The notes under the pieces were generated by a model. The model did no database searches. It saw only the letters and a program-made list of their open reading frames with translations, and had not been told where the DNA came from. The translations under genes were made by a program, and so were the position numbers. From contig NZ_JAFBDH010000001.1 in assembly GCF_016908115.1 (NCBI RefSeq), forward strand, positions 1 through 64,000: DNA of 64,000 nucleotides, given 5' to 3'. The DNA is from Peptoniphilus gorbachii (lineage in GTDB: Bacteria; Bacillota; Clostridia; Tissierellales; Peptoniphilaceae). Shown piece after piece: positions 7,723 to 16,021 of this stretch. Each line of letters opens with the position of its first letter. Position 1 is the stretch's first letter.

Positions 7723-8124
7723 ATGAGATTATTTGGTAAAAAAGAAAAAAGAGATAAAGATTGTACTTGTGGAGGCAATTGCCAACCTGTTAATAAGAAG
7801 GAAGTTAAAGAAACAAGTTGCTGTGATGTAAATTTCTCGCCAGAGAATATAGAAAAAGCAGGAGAAAAGAAAAAAGAGAAGGGCATAAAGATACTAGGCT
7901 CTGGTTGCTCAAAATGTCTTGCTTTAGAAAAATCAGCAAGGGAAGCCCTCGCTGAACTTAATGTTGAAGAAAATATAGACCATATTACAGACTTTTCTCA
8001 AATCGCAAGTTATGGAGTTATGTCTACTCCGGCATTAGTTGTAAAGGGCAAAGTTGTATCCTATGGCAAAGTTTTAAACAAGGATGAAGTGAAAGAATTA
8101 TTAGAAGAGAATGGTATAAATTAA
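7723..8124 (+). CDS. Thioredoxin-like protein with Cys-rich N-terminus, ars-linked
   Basis: 133 residues from the ATG at 7723, set by AAGGAGG at 7711-7717. The C-terminal ~80 residues are a small thioredoxin/glutaredoxin fold of the MTH895 type: GSGCSKC (C62, C65) followed by a helix, and the cis-proline segment MSTPALVVKGKV. Ahead of it is a charged extension with five cysteines (CTCGGNC and SCC, residues 14-34) not found in plain thioredoxins. Its position between arsP and arsC suggests that it reduces ArsC or hands trivalent arsenicals to the pumps. The domain call is firm; the role is inference. Confidence 0.82.
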   Translation: MRLFGKKEKRDKDCTCGGNCQPVNKKEVKETSCCDVNFSPENIEKAGEKKKEKGIKILGSGCSKCLALEKSAREALAELNVEENIDHITDFSQIASYGVMSTPALVVKGKVVSYGKVLNKDEVKELLEENGIN

Positions 8125-8125
8125 A

Positions 8126-8548
8126 ATGAGAAAAGCAAAAGTTGCATTTATATGTGTGCATAATAGCTGTAGGAGCCAAATTGCAGAAGCCTTAGGGAAA
8201 AAATATGCTTCAGATGTCTTTGAATCCTATTCAGCTGGAACCCAAATAAAAGATAAAATAAATCAAGATGCTGTCAGATTAATGAAAGATATATACAATA
8301 TTGATATGGAGAAAACTCAATATTCAAAGCTGATTTCTGACCTGCCAGATATTGATATATCAATTACTATGGGATGTGATGTAGTTTGTCCGATTGTAGA
8401 AAATCAATATACAGAGGACTGGAATTTAGAAGATCCAACAGGTCAAGATGATGAGTTTTTTAGGGGAATTATATCTAAAATAGAAAAAAATATTAAGGAT
8501 TTAAGCCTTAGAATTAAGAAAAAAGAAATTAGTTTGAATGAAAAATAG
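8126..8548 (+). CDS. arsC: Arsenate reductase, low-molecular-weight phosphatase type
   Basis: 140 residues, the size of thioredoxin-coupled ArsC. The P-loop CVHNSCRS (C10, C15) is the arsenate-binding site and nucleophile. TMGCDVVCP supplies the other two catalytic cysteines (C84, C88), which pass the disulfide to thioredoxin, and EDWNLEDPTGQ carries the conserved Asp-Pro. It converts As(V) to As(III) for Acr3. It starts one base after the stop of the thioredoxin-like gene, which fits a redox partnership. Last gene of the ars operon; no clear terminator follows. Confidence 0.95.
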   Translation: MRKAKVAFICVHNSCRSQIAEALGKKYASDVFESYSAGTQIKDKINQDAVRLMKDIYNIDMEKTQYSKLISDLPDIDISITMGCDVVCPIVENQYTEDWNLEDPTGQDDEFFRGIISKIEKNIKDLSLRIKKKEISLNEK

Positions 8549-9044
8549 AAGTTGATTTTTGAATAAAGCAATAATTATTTTTAATAGCTATAATTCCTAT
8601 CTGCTAGAGACTTATAATTAAGCAATTAGTGGACATATTCCCACATACACGGATTTTGAAAATTTGTTAGTTTTATAAGTAACGGCCACTCAAGTCAAGT
8701 TGAAGTCCTAACCCTATTGGTACGAGATTCGCACAGAGAATCGAAGTAGCGATAGAGGTAAGTCTCATGCCAAGAATATCCAAGAAAAGCGACTAATAAG
8801 GGAGCTTTGATTGGCAAGATTCGACGGCTGAGGCTATTGTGTTGATGTCAAGAAAATAGAATAAATCCTAAAAAAAAGCAGGTGAACTATGACTTATGGA
8901 AAACAAGGATATATTCTGATAACAGAAGCTAATAATTTATTATCGATTTATTCATTAATAAATTAGAAAAGAATGTTACAGCTTATTTAAGTTATAAGTA
9001 ATGTACATTACATTGAAAAAGGCATTTATATTATAGGAGAACAT
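8549..9044. other. Non-coding stretch with mobile-element debris
   Basis: No gene longer than about 25 codons is convincing here. Bases 8822-8864 repeat the recombinase 3' end (GGCTATTGTGTTGATG, then TGTCAAGAAAATAGAATAA). The preceding ~150 bases (8670-8820) are visibly richer in G and C and contain small hairpins such as GATTC/GAATC (8730-8746), likely the tail of a decayed mobile-element gene. A 25-codon frame at about 8888-8966 has an AGGTGA ahead of its ATG but resembles nothing recognised. Confidence 0.55.
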
Positions 9045-9551
9045 ATGAAATTAATTAGACCAAATAGGAAGTATATCCAAAGCTATATAGAAGCAATTGA
9101 AGAAGATGAAATTTTCAGACCTCATGTAGAAAGGATTTTTAACAACCCTGAGACAATTATAGAACGTTCTTATAATTTTGAACATGGTATAAATTTGCCG
9201 ATAAATTATGTTAGAGCCACTACATTTTGGTTGATAGATAATGAAAAATTTATTGGTGAAATTAGTATTAGGCATGAATTAAATTCTTTTTTAAATAACT
9301 ATGGTGGTAACATAGGATATGAAATTAGACAGTCTGAATGTATGAAGGGCTATGGATCAAAAATGCTCTCTATGGCACTTATGTATTGCAAAGAGACTTT
9401 GAACCTTCGCAAGGTTTTAATTACATGTGATGATGACAATATCGGATCAATAAAAGTTATAGAAAATAATGGTGGAATTTTGGAAAATAAAGTGAAAAAT
9501 AGATTATCAAGAGGGAATGTTACAACAAGAAGATATTGGATTAATATATAG
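9045..9551 (+). CDS. GNAT-family N-acetyltransferase
   Basis: 168 residues with a TAGGAG ribosome binding site. The acetyl-CoA binding region is visible as YEIRQSECMKGYGSKML (Q/RxxGxG/A motif A, about residues 96-111), followed by the helix-strand of motif B (LNLRKVLITCDDDNIGSIKVIENNGG). This is the RimJ/RimL-like branch of GNAT enzymes. The acceptor substrate, whether protein N-terminus, antibiotic or metabolite, cannot be told. It stands alone between decayed stretches. Confidence 0.8.
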   Translation: MKLIRPNRKYIQSYIEAIEEDEIFRPHVERIFNNPETIIERSYNFEHGINLPINYVRATTFWLIDNEKFIGEISIRHELNSFLNNYGGNIGYEIRQSECMKGYGSKMLSMALMYCKETLNLRKVLITCDDDNIGSIKVIENNGGILENKVKNRLSRGNVTTRRYWINI

Positions 9552-9696
9552 GAAAAAATATTAATTTAATTTGCACAATATTTAAACTAATAAGTATTTT
9601 GTAATGGTGTAAGAAATAACCTACATTTAAAGATTCTCAAAGGAGCTTATATCTTATACCAACTAAGAAGATTAGTATAAAAAAAGGGAAAATACA

Positions 9697-10202
9697 ATGG
9701 TAAATTGTAAGATTTTAACAAGTAAAGAAGAACTTGGGTCGATTGTCAAAAAAGTTTTCTATGAAGCTAAAGATAAGGAAGCTTATAAGACGATAACTAT
9801 AAAAATTAATGAAGAATTAAAAAACTAGACTCCACAAATTTTGCTTTTGAACTCTATATAAATCCAAACTTTGAAAAGACTCTTCTCATTGAGAAATCAT
9901 CAGAAGAAGGTCTAGTAAACTTTTATGACAAAACCCTTTATAAAAAGGGAACTATGAATGGACTGTTTGCGTCTATTGGTACAAATGATGAAAAAGCCTT
10001 TTTCCCAGCTTTAAATATTTATCATGAAAATGGAAAGGTTCTTGTCCAATATGAATTTTCAGAAGGCAGTTTAAAGAACCTTGACTCCACATTCAAGGGA
10101 GGGGTACTATATTCTTATAGGACTTATTGCGTGGTAGATAGATATGACTCGCAATATACTGTCAGTGGATTTTTGATTTTTCCATTCAATTTTTTAAATT
10201 AA
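9697..10202 (+). pseudogene. Unrecognised 168-codon protein split by a -1 frameshift
   Basis: Two frames together form one protein-like sequence. An ATG at 9697 opens 43 codons ending in TAG at 9826-9828, while the -1 frame runs without a stop from there to TAA at 10200-10202. The junction is the heptamer A AAA AAC (9819-9825) in the correct phase for a -1 slip, directly before the stop. Either one A has been lost from a run of A, or translation slips. The N-terminal part looks like a helix rich in Lys and Glu; the rest is mixed beta-like (LFASIGTNDEKAFF, VLVQYEFSEG). I do not recognise the family. The gene runs into the SIMPL gene after 21 bases. Confidence 0.6.
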
Positions 10203-10223
10203 ATATAAAATTTAGGAGGAATT

Positions 10224-10880
10224 ATGAAAACAATTAGAGTAACTGGAATTGGAAGTGTGTCTGTTAAGCCGGACACCACTAGTCTAAGAATAACTTTTGG
10301 AGGAATTTACAAAGACTACGAAGAAACTGTGAGACAGTCTGCAGAAAAAACTAAGATTTTAAGAGAAGCCATAGAAAAGTCTGGGCTCCCTGGCGAAGCT
10401 CTAAAGACCAAGGATTTTTCAATAGAGTCAGAATACGAAAGCTACAGAGATTACAATAATGATTACAAGAAAAGATTTCTTGGATACAAATTTTACCATA
10501 GGACACAGATTCAGTTTCCAAAGGACAATAAAATGCTAGGCCGTATTCTCTACGAACTGTTCCTATGTTCTGTTAAGGTTGAATTTTCAATTGACTACAC
10601 TGTTAAGGACAAAGACGCAGTGAAGAAAGAAGTTATTAAACGTGCGGTGGAAAATTCCAGAGAAAAGGCAGGGATTATGGCAATAGCTGCAGGAGTTAGC
10701 TTGGGAGAAGTGCAATCAATAGATTATTCTTGGGGAGAAATAGATATAAGAACATCTCCAGTTGATAAGTTAGAAGTGAGAAAATCATATGCCTTGGAAC
10801 CATCCTATGACATTGATATAGAACCAGATGACATAGACTTAACAGATACAGTGACAATGGTATGGGAAATAAAACAGTAG
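10224..10880 (+). CDS. SIMPL-domain protein (DUF541 family)
   Basis: 218 residues behind a strong AGGAGG. The sequence begins IRVTGIGSVSVKPDTTSLRI, the usual opening of SIMPL/DUF541 proteins, and has the typical helical block SREKAGIMAIAAGVSLGEVQSIDYS near residue 150. Most family members are secreted or periplasmic; this one has no visible signal peptide and would be cytoplasmic. The biochemical function of the family is poorly defined, with links to oxidative stress and signalling. Probably co-transcribed with the frameshifted gene before it. Confidence 0.85.
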   Translation: MKTIRVTGIGSVSVKPDTTSLRITFGGIYKDYEETVRQSAEKTKILREAIEKSGLPGEALKTKDFSIESEYESYRDYNNDYKKRFLGYKFYHRTQIQFPKDNKMLGRILYELFLCSVKVEFSIDYTVKDKDAVKKEVIKRAVENSREKAGIMAIAAGVSLGEVQSIDYSWGEIDIRTSPVDKLEVRKSYALEPSYDIDIEPDDIDLTDTVTMVWEIKQ

Positions 10881-11118
10881 GTGAATAAGCTTCGCTTAAA
10901 GATTTAAAATAGCAAAACTTTTAAATAAACTAAAGAAATTATAAGAGTTATGAAATCCAAAAGTTGATGTTAAAATAAAGTTCTAGTATCAGGCTTATCT
11001 AAAGAAATGCTAGTGTATAGGAAGCATTACCTGGTAAAAAATAGGGCGAAGACTATAGTACTTATGACTAAGATCCATGGTATAGCGACAAATTAGAATT
11101 GTATGGAGAGTGAAAGAA

Positions 11119-11793
11119 ATGAATATCAAAGAAGAATTATTGGCATTGCAGGATATTTCATACGCTGATTTTCAAGCGAAATTGATACCAAATATTCCGA
11201 GATACCTATTTATAGGGGTCAGAGTTCCAGAGCTCAGAAAGCTTGCTAAAAAAGTTATTGAGGATCCGGAAACATCTAAATTTCTAAAGGATCTACCTCA
11301 TAAATACTATGATGAAAATATGCTTCACGGACTCATCATCTCTGAAATTAAAAACTATGATGCCTGCCTTGTGGCAGTTGATGAATTTCTGCCTTATGTA
11401 GATAATTGGGCTGTTTGCGATATTATGTCTCCCAAGATTTTCAAGAAGAATAAAGAAGCACTTTTGGAAAAAATTAAAGAATGGACCGCATCTGAAAAGA
11501 CCTATACTTGCCGCTTTGGAATTGAGATGCTGATGTCTCATTTTCTTGATGATGATTTTAAGGCTGAGTATTTGGAAATAGCTCTTTCTGTTAAAAGTGA
11601 AGACTATTATGTTCAAATGATGGTTGCCTGGTTCTTTGCAACAGCATTGGCAAAAGAGTGGGATGCGACCATAAAATATATTGAAGATCATCGCCTAGAT
11701 AGGTGGACTCACAATAAAGCAATACAAAAAGCGCGTGATAGTAGGCGCATTACACCGAAAGAAAAAGAATATTTAAAGTCCCTTAAAGTATGA
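11119..11793 (+). CDS. AlkD-like DNA alkylation repair protein
   Basis: 224 residues built of helical HEAT-like repeats, length typical of AlkD. The enzyme removes N3- and N7-alkylpurines from DNA. WxxxD appears as NWAVCDIM (W97, D101), matching the catalytic Trp/Asp of Bacillus cereus AlkD. An Arg in CRFGIEMLM (R133) and a Trp in MMVAWFFATALAKEW follow at family-like spacing. The ATG at 11119 is chosen because GGAG at 11105-11108 is 10 bases away; the GTG at 11110 is too close. The 229 bases before it hold no gene, only scraps resembling decayed coding sequence. Confidence 0.85.
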   Translation: MNIKEELLALQDISYADFQAKLIPNIPRYLFIGVRVPELRKLAKKVIEDPETSKFLKDLPHKYYDENMLHGLIISEIKNYDACLVAVDEFLPYVDNWAVCDIMSPKIFKKNKEALLEKIKEWTASEKTYTCRFGIEMLMSHFLDDDFKAEYLEIALSVKSEDYYVQMMVAWFFATALAKEWDATIKYIEDHRLDRWTHNKAIQKARDSRRITPKEKEYLKSLKV

Positions 11794-11925
11794 CGGATTT
11801 CAACTGATAGTGAACTTTGACTTGCATATCGTATGGTTCTATTGATTGCAAAAATTTGGAGTTAGATGAGAATAACTTTTAATTAACTTAGCAGTAGAAA
11901 TAAGAATGTGAGGCCTTATGATAAA

Positions 11926-12348
11926 ATGAAAAAAGCAATAAAATTAATAATAACAATTATTTCAATAATTGCCATGTATTTTGCATTTGATTACTTTTCT
12001 GTTACAAGTCCAAAGCGTGTAAAATTTCATCAATTAGATGAATTTAGACAAGAAGTATTGGAGAACTATAATGTTTCTGAGATAGATATGTATTTTTCTA
12101 GGCCAAGTCTTTTTATAGAAATCAACTCAGAAGAGAAACTAACTAATGAAATTAGAAATGAGATTATTGAAAAATTAAAACCAATAATTAACAAAACAAA
12201 TATGGATATAATTTCAGAGAAATATTGGGGCAAAGATACATCACTTTTCTACGTACGTATTTACTTTAATGAAATAAAAGAGAATACAAAAATAAAATAT
12301 TTAGAAATAGAACTTTCTCAAAGCAAAGATTATAAAGATTGGAATTAG
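11926..12348 (+). CDS. Hypothetical protein with an N-terminal membrane anchor
   Basis: About 140 residues from the ATG at 11926; a GTG at 11908 in the same frame is possible. Residues 5-25 form one hydrophobic segment after a Lys-rich start, so the protein is probably anchored with its soluble part outside. The soluble part alternates charged helices and strands and has no motif I recognise. It has a weak ribosome binding site and is flanked by short non-coding stretches. Confidence 0.55.
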   Translation: MKKAIKLIITIISIIAMYFAFDYFSVTSPKRVKFHQLDEFRQEVLENYNVSEIDMYFSRPSLFIEINSEEKLTNEIRNEIIEKLKPIINKTNMDIISEKYWGKDTSLFYVRIYFNEIKENTKIKYLEIELSQSKDYKDWN

Positions 12349-12505
12349 TCAAATATTGGTACTTGGTATAGATTTTTTAGATTTAGTCGGAATTTTAAAT
12401 ATGTGGAGAAAAAAAGGGAATTCAAAAAGTTAGTAAACTACAATTTGCTCTTTGAGAAATTATAAAAATATTTGTTTGCATACGAAATTTTAATAGAGGT
12501 GTTTA

Positions 12506-12727
12506 ATGATTTTACTAATGATAATACTTTTAGTAGTGGGAGTCGCTTTTACTACATTTGGTTATTTTATTTATTTTAAAGAAAAATATAATTTGATTAA
12601 TGGCTTTGAATCGGATTATAAATCTGGAAGAAAATCAGAAACCTATGCTAAAAAGGTTGGTTTAGTAGAGTTTATGATTGGAATCATCCTTGTTGTAGTT
12701 GGGTTTTGCATGTTCATAATTAAATAA
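12506..12727 (+). CDS. Small two-helix membrane protein
   Basis: 73 residues with two hydrophobic segments (about 2-22 and 50-70) joined by a polar, Lys/Tyr-rich loop. GAGGTG precedes the ATG at a workable distance. No family recognised; the layout is common among small DUF membrane proteins of Firmicutes. Confidence 0.55.
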   Translation: MILLMIILLVVGVAFTTFGYFIYFKEKYNLINGFESDYKSGRKSETYAKKVGLVEFMIGIILVVVGFCMFIIK

Positions 12728-13061
12728 TAACTCCTAATTTTGTTTATCTGTTATTTTTAAGGATGCATCTCCTTATTCCAATGAAAGAAAGGAACAGGCA
12801 AACAGAATTAGTTTTTACATACTTAGTGAGCAGTCTATTAATTTAGAGCCTATTGCATTGACGGCAAATAAACATAATAAAGGCTAATGGCTTTTAGGAT
12901 TTTAGAAAATCTTAGAAGTCATTATTTTTGTGCAAAATAATTTGTGAAGAAATTTAAACATTATATTTTTTAAATATATTCCTCTCTAGTAAAAATTTTA
13001 AATCTAATAGAAGCTAAGGTGATATAATACCAATGATAATTAGTATCAAGGGGAGGAGTAA
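12728..13061. other. Non-coding stretch with a dispersed repeat
   Basis: No gene seen. Bases 12886-12942 contain TGGCTTTTAGGATTTT, then AAAATCTTA and TTTTGTGCAAAATAAT, shared with the copies near 628, 4880 and 21200. An extended -10 (TGATATAAT, ending near 13028) just before 13062 probably serves the following methyltransferase gene. Confidence 0.55.
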
Positions 13062-13670
13062 ATGCTTAAGAGTTTTTTTGAGAATTTTAGAAAGCCCAAA
13101 GACAATTTTGGCGGCAGATTTATGTTAAAAAGCATGAATAGAGGTCACGAGAAACTAGCAAGCTGGGGAAGGTCTTACATAAATATTGATAAAAATCATA
13201 CTATCCTAGATTTGGGCTGCGGTGGTGGACGGAACATAGAATATTTTTTAACTAAAGCTGATAAGGTTTATGGTCTTGATCACTCAGAGACAAGCGTAAA
13301 AATGGCAAGTGAAATAAATAAAAAAGCTATAGACACTGGAAGATGTCAAATATTGGTAGGAGATGTAAAGAACCTTCCCTTTGAAGACGAAACCATAGAT
13401 ATTGTCACAGCTTTTGAAACTATTTACTTTTGGAATGACATAGAAGAATGCTTTAAAGAAATTTATCGCGTCTTAAAAGAAGGCGGACAGTTTTTAATAT
13501 GCAACGAAGTTTCCTCTAAAGAAAGAAGAGATGTAAAAAAAATATTGAAGATAATAAATTTTGAAGTTTACAAAGCTGAGGACTTGACAAAAATGCTAAG
13601 AGGATTGGGCTTTACTTGCCAATATTATTTAGACAGTAAAAAACAAATGGTAGTTATTGCTAAAAAATAA
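13062..13670 (+). CDS. Class I SAM-dependent methyltransferase
   Basis: 202 residues behind a strong GGGGAGGAG. The SAM-binding motif I is ILDLGCGGGRN (about residues 48-58), followed by the acidic end of strand 2 in VYGLDHSE and the post-motif region LPFEDETIDIVTAFETIYFWND. This is the Methyltransf_11 pattern. The short N-terminal helix MLKSFFENFRKPKDNFGG, and the phrase RGHEKLASWG, are shared with small-molecule methyltransferases of clostridia. The acceptor is unknown. The 200 bases after it hold coding debris (a fragment reading LEKHEDDYVLEIMKK) and no intact gene. Confidence 0.85.
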   Translation: MLKSFFENFRKPKDNFGGRFMLKSMNRGHEKLASWGRSYINIDKNHTILDLGCGGGRNIEYFLTKADKVYGLDHSETSVKMASEINKKAIDTGRCQILVGDVKNLPFEDETIDIVTAFETIYFWNDIEECFKEIYRVLKEGGQFLICNEVSSKERRDVKKILKIINFEVYKAEDLTKMLRGLGFTCQYYLDSKKQMVVIAKK

Positions 13671-13871
13671 GATAAAGAAAGGCAAAGGATAAAAATAAAA
13701 TATCACAGTATTTATTTCAATTTATTTAAGTATCCTATTAAAAATTCTCGCTGGAAAAACACGAAGATGACTATGTCCTAGAAATAATGAAAAAGTAAAA
13801 TAATTTATCGAAAATTACTAGTAAATCAAACTTATAATTGATTTTATCTAAGAGAAAGAAGGTGTTTAGCT

Positions 13872-14498
13872 GTGACTTTATATAAGAGTATATTGATAGG
13901 TCTCTTGGGTTCATTCTTGATGTTTTTAGGAGACATGACCCTATATTATGATTCTGATGATTACGATGGCAAGGATACTATAAATAAAATTATTGGCATA
14001 ATGAAAAATGTTAGCATAAAAAGATTATACCTTGGTGGTCTTTTAGGTCCAATATGTGCCTTTATATATTGCATTGGATTTTATCATATTGTTTTGGCAA
14101 CACAAGAAAAGTATTTAAATCTCGCTTGGTTTGTATTTTTAATAAATATTTTTGGCATGATATTAGGGGGAACTTATCACATTCAATGTGCCTACTTAGG
14201 TCTTTTATCAAGGCACGAAAATAAGGGAGCGCTTGATGAATTTTTAAAATTTTTAAAATTTCAAGCAAAAATAGTTTTTGGAATTATGGCTATAGCAAAC
14301 ATAGCCCTAGCATTGTTAATTTTATTTGGGTTAACAGTATTTCCAAAATGGCAAGCCTTATTTACACCTATATTTCTTTTGATTCTCACTCCTCTTGCTG
14401 AGAGATTGCCAAAGGGACTACATATGATCATTCGAGGAGGCTGGTTTAACTTAATATATTTTATTTACTATTTTTCTTTATTTATTAGTTTTAGTTAA
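13872..14498 (+). CDS. Integral membrane protein, unknown function (DUF6796-like)
   Basis: 208 residues starting at GTG 13872 behind AAGAAGGTG. About six hydrophobic segments; the loop after the first carries GDMTLYYDSDDYDGKD. It resembles multi-pass clostridial proteins grouped as DUF6796, but I give the family with caution. It begins a run of four close genes (membrane protein, methyltransferase, ATC-hydrolase-like, ICMT-like) with 19- to 52-base gaps or overlaps, suggesting one transcript. Confidence 0.65.
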   Translation: MTLYKSILIGLLGSFLMFLGDMTLYYDSDDYDGKDTINKIIGIMKNVSIKRLYLGGLLGPICAFIYCIGFYHIVLATQEKYLNLAWFVFLINIFGMILGGTYHIQCAYLGLLSRHENKGALDEFLKFLKFQAKIVFGIMAIANIALALLILFGLTVFPKWQALFTPIFLLILTPLAERLPKGLHMIIRGGWFNLIYFIYYFSLFISFS

Positions 14499-14517
14499 AA
14501 ATTTTAGGAGAAAACTT

Positions 14518-15342
14518 ATGAAACCTTTATATTTTTTTAATGACAAAACAAAACCTGATTATAGAAACTGGCTTCCTAAAAGATTGTTGAAGGCTAAGAT
14601 TATTGAAAGTCTAGTATGTCTTATTTTATTCATCTTATTTGGCGCAAGTGATCTTATTCTTCAAGGAAGGCAAAGGATCATCTGGGGAATTATCCTAGGG
14701 ATAGGATGCCTTATACTCCTATTAATAACTGTCTGGGTTAGCTTCTTATATAGGAGTTTTGATTACAATGGAAAAAGAAAGCTTGCCAAAATAATTATAG
14801 AAAAGACTGCCGACTATGTAAAAATTCCAGATGGAGGCATAGGACTTGACGTTGGCTGCGGCAGTGGAGCTCTTACAATAGCCTGTGCGAAGAAAAATCC
14901 AAAAGCGAATATGGTTGGCTGTGACATATGGAGTGGTTCATATAAAAGTGAATTTTCTAAAGAACTCTGTGAAAATAATGCAAAATTAGAGGGAATAGAA
15001 AATGTGAGCTTTGAAGAAGGAAATGCAGCGAATCTTCCTTTTGAAGATGAAAGTTTTGATGTAGTAACAAGCAACTATGTTTATCACAATATAAGAGGAA
15101 AAAATAAACAAAGACTTTTACTAGAAACATTTCGTGTACTTAAAAAAGGTGGAGTTTTTGTTATTCATGATTTGATGAGTAAGTCAAGATATGGTGATAT
15201 GAATAAATTTATGGAAAAGCTTAAAAAAGATGGCTACGAAGATGTGCAATTAATTGATACAACAAAGGGTCTTTTTATGGATCATAAAGAAGCTTTATTG
15301 TTAGGACTTTACGGCTCAACTCTTATTATTGGGAGAAAATAA
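14518..15342 (+). CDS. Membrane-anchored class I SAM methyltransferase
   Basis: 274 residues. Two hydrophobic helices (about residues 26-46 and 54-76) precede a complete Rossmann methyltransferase domain: GLDVGCGSGALTIACAKKNP (motif I), a GCDIW acidic strand end, and LPFEDESFDVVTSNYVYHNI. The membrane-helix plus methyltransferase layout occurs repeatedly in Firmicutes beside ATC-hydrolase-like genes. The active site should face the cytoplasm at the membrane. Acceptor unknown; a hydrophobic or membrane-bound substrate is a reasonable inference. Confidence 0.8.
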   Translation: MKPLYFFNDKTKPDYRNWLPKRLLKAKIIESLVCLILFILFGASDLILQGRQRIIWGIILGIGCLILLLITVWVSFLYRSFDYNGKRKLAKIIIEKTADYVKIPDGGIGLDVGCGSGALTIACAKKNPKANMVGCDIWSGSYKSEFSKELCENNAKLEGIENVSFEEGNAANLPFEDESFDVVTSNYVYHNIRGKNKQRLLLETFRVLKKGGVFVIHDLMSKSRYGDMNKFMEKLKKDGYEDVQLIDTTKGLFMDHKEALLLGLYGSTLIIGRK

Positions 15343-15394
15343 AATAGTATAGAAATTAGTATAAAAATTTTAGAAAATTAATGAGGTATGCAAG

Positions 15395-16021
15395 ATGAAA
15401 TACAAAGGTTTTTATTACTTATTATTTAAAGGCCCAATGAAGAAAGTTCTTATAGAAAAGTATGATAAAGCATATGCATCAGAAATTATTAAAAAGAGCA
15501 AAAAAATTTATCGAAAATTAATAGAAGAGGCAGATGATATCGGCAATGACAATCCCATGGCATACAATGAGATGTTCGCCCTTGTATTTGTTGCTCCATA
15601 TATAGCAAGTGAGAAAAAAATTCCACCGGAGACCATTCAGGAAATGATGCGTCGCTCTCTTTATTCTGTAAAATGGTTTTTTTCCTTGACTAATCTCAAT
15701 ACTAAGATGGGGAAAAAAGCCAATAAGAAAAATATTCTTAAGTATTACAAGTGGTATACAGAGGAAAAAGAAAAGCTCTATCCAACGTCCTTTAAGGTTG
15801 ATTTTGAAGGTCAACCTTATGAGGGTGCTTGTTATTATAGGATTACACGTTGTCCCATTTGTGCTTACACAAATAAGCTGGGGGTAGATGAATTAATGCC
15901 TCTATTTTGTGAACTTGATGAGCTTATGATAAGTCTTCAACATGGAGTACTTCACAGAAAAAATACCATAGCAAAAGGAGCAGATTGTTGCGATTATTTT
16001 ATCACAGGTGATAAAGAATGA
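15395..16021 (+). CDS. L-2-amino-thiazoline-4-carboxylate hydrolase-like protein
   Basis: 208 residues. The C-terminal half shows the pattern I associate with the ATC_hydrolase family (PF14196): RITRCPICAYTNKLGVDELMPLFCELDELM, then a segment ending AKGADCCDYFI. Its cysteines (CPIC, FC, CC) are the conserved ones. The named activity opens a thiazoline ring on the way to cysteine, but most family members, like this one, sit beside methyltransferases and have not been tested. The stop overlaps the next start by 4 bases (ATGA), so the two proteins are probably made together. Confidence 0.78.
   Translation: MKYKGFYYLLFKGPMKKVLIEKYDKAYASEIIKKSKKIYRKLIEEADDIGNDNPMAYNEMFALVFVAPYIASEKKIPPETIQEMMRRSLYSVKWFFSLTNLNTKMGKKANKKNILKYYKWYTEEKEKLYPTSFKVDFEGQPYEGACYYRITRCPICAYTNKLGVDELMPLFCELDELMISLQHGVLHRKNTIAKGADCCDYFITGDKE

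Noticed and set aside
8700..8830. Possible tRNA or structured RNA in a GC-richer non-coding stretch
   Set aside because: Small hairpins exist, but no cloverleaf, T-loop motif or acceptor stem can be drawn; it reads better as decayed coding sequence of a mobile element.
8888..8966. A 25-codon frame starting MTYGKQGYILITEAN
   Set aside because: Has a fair ribosome binding site but is very short, lies in debris and resembles nothing recognised.
10881..11109. Possible coding fragment ending DPWYSDKLELYGE before the AlkD gene
   Set aside because: Interrupted by stops and without a start; treated as decayed sequence.
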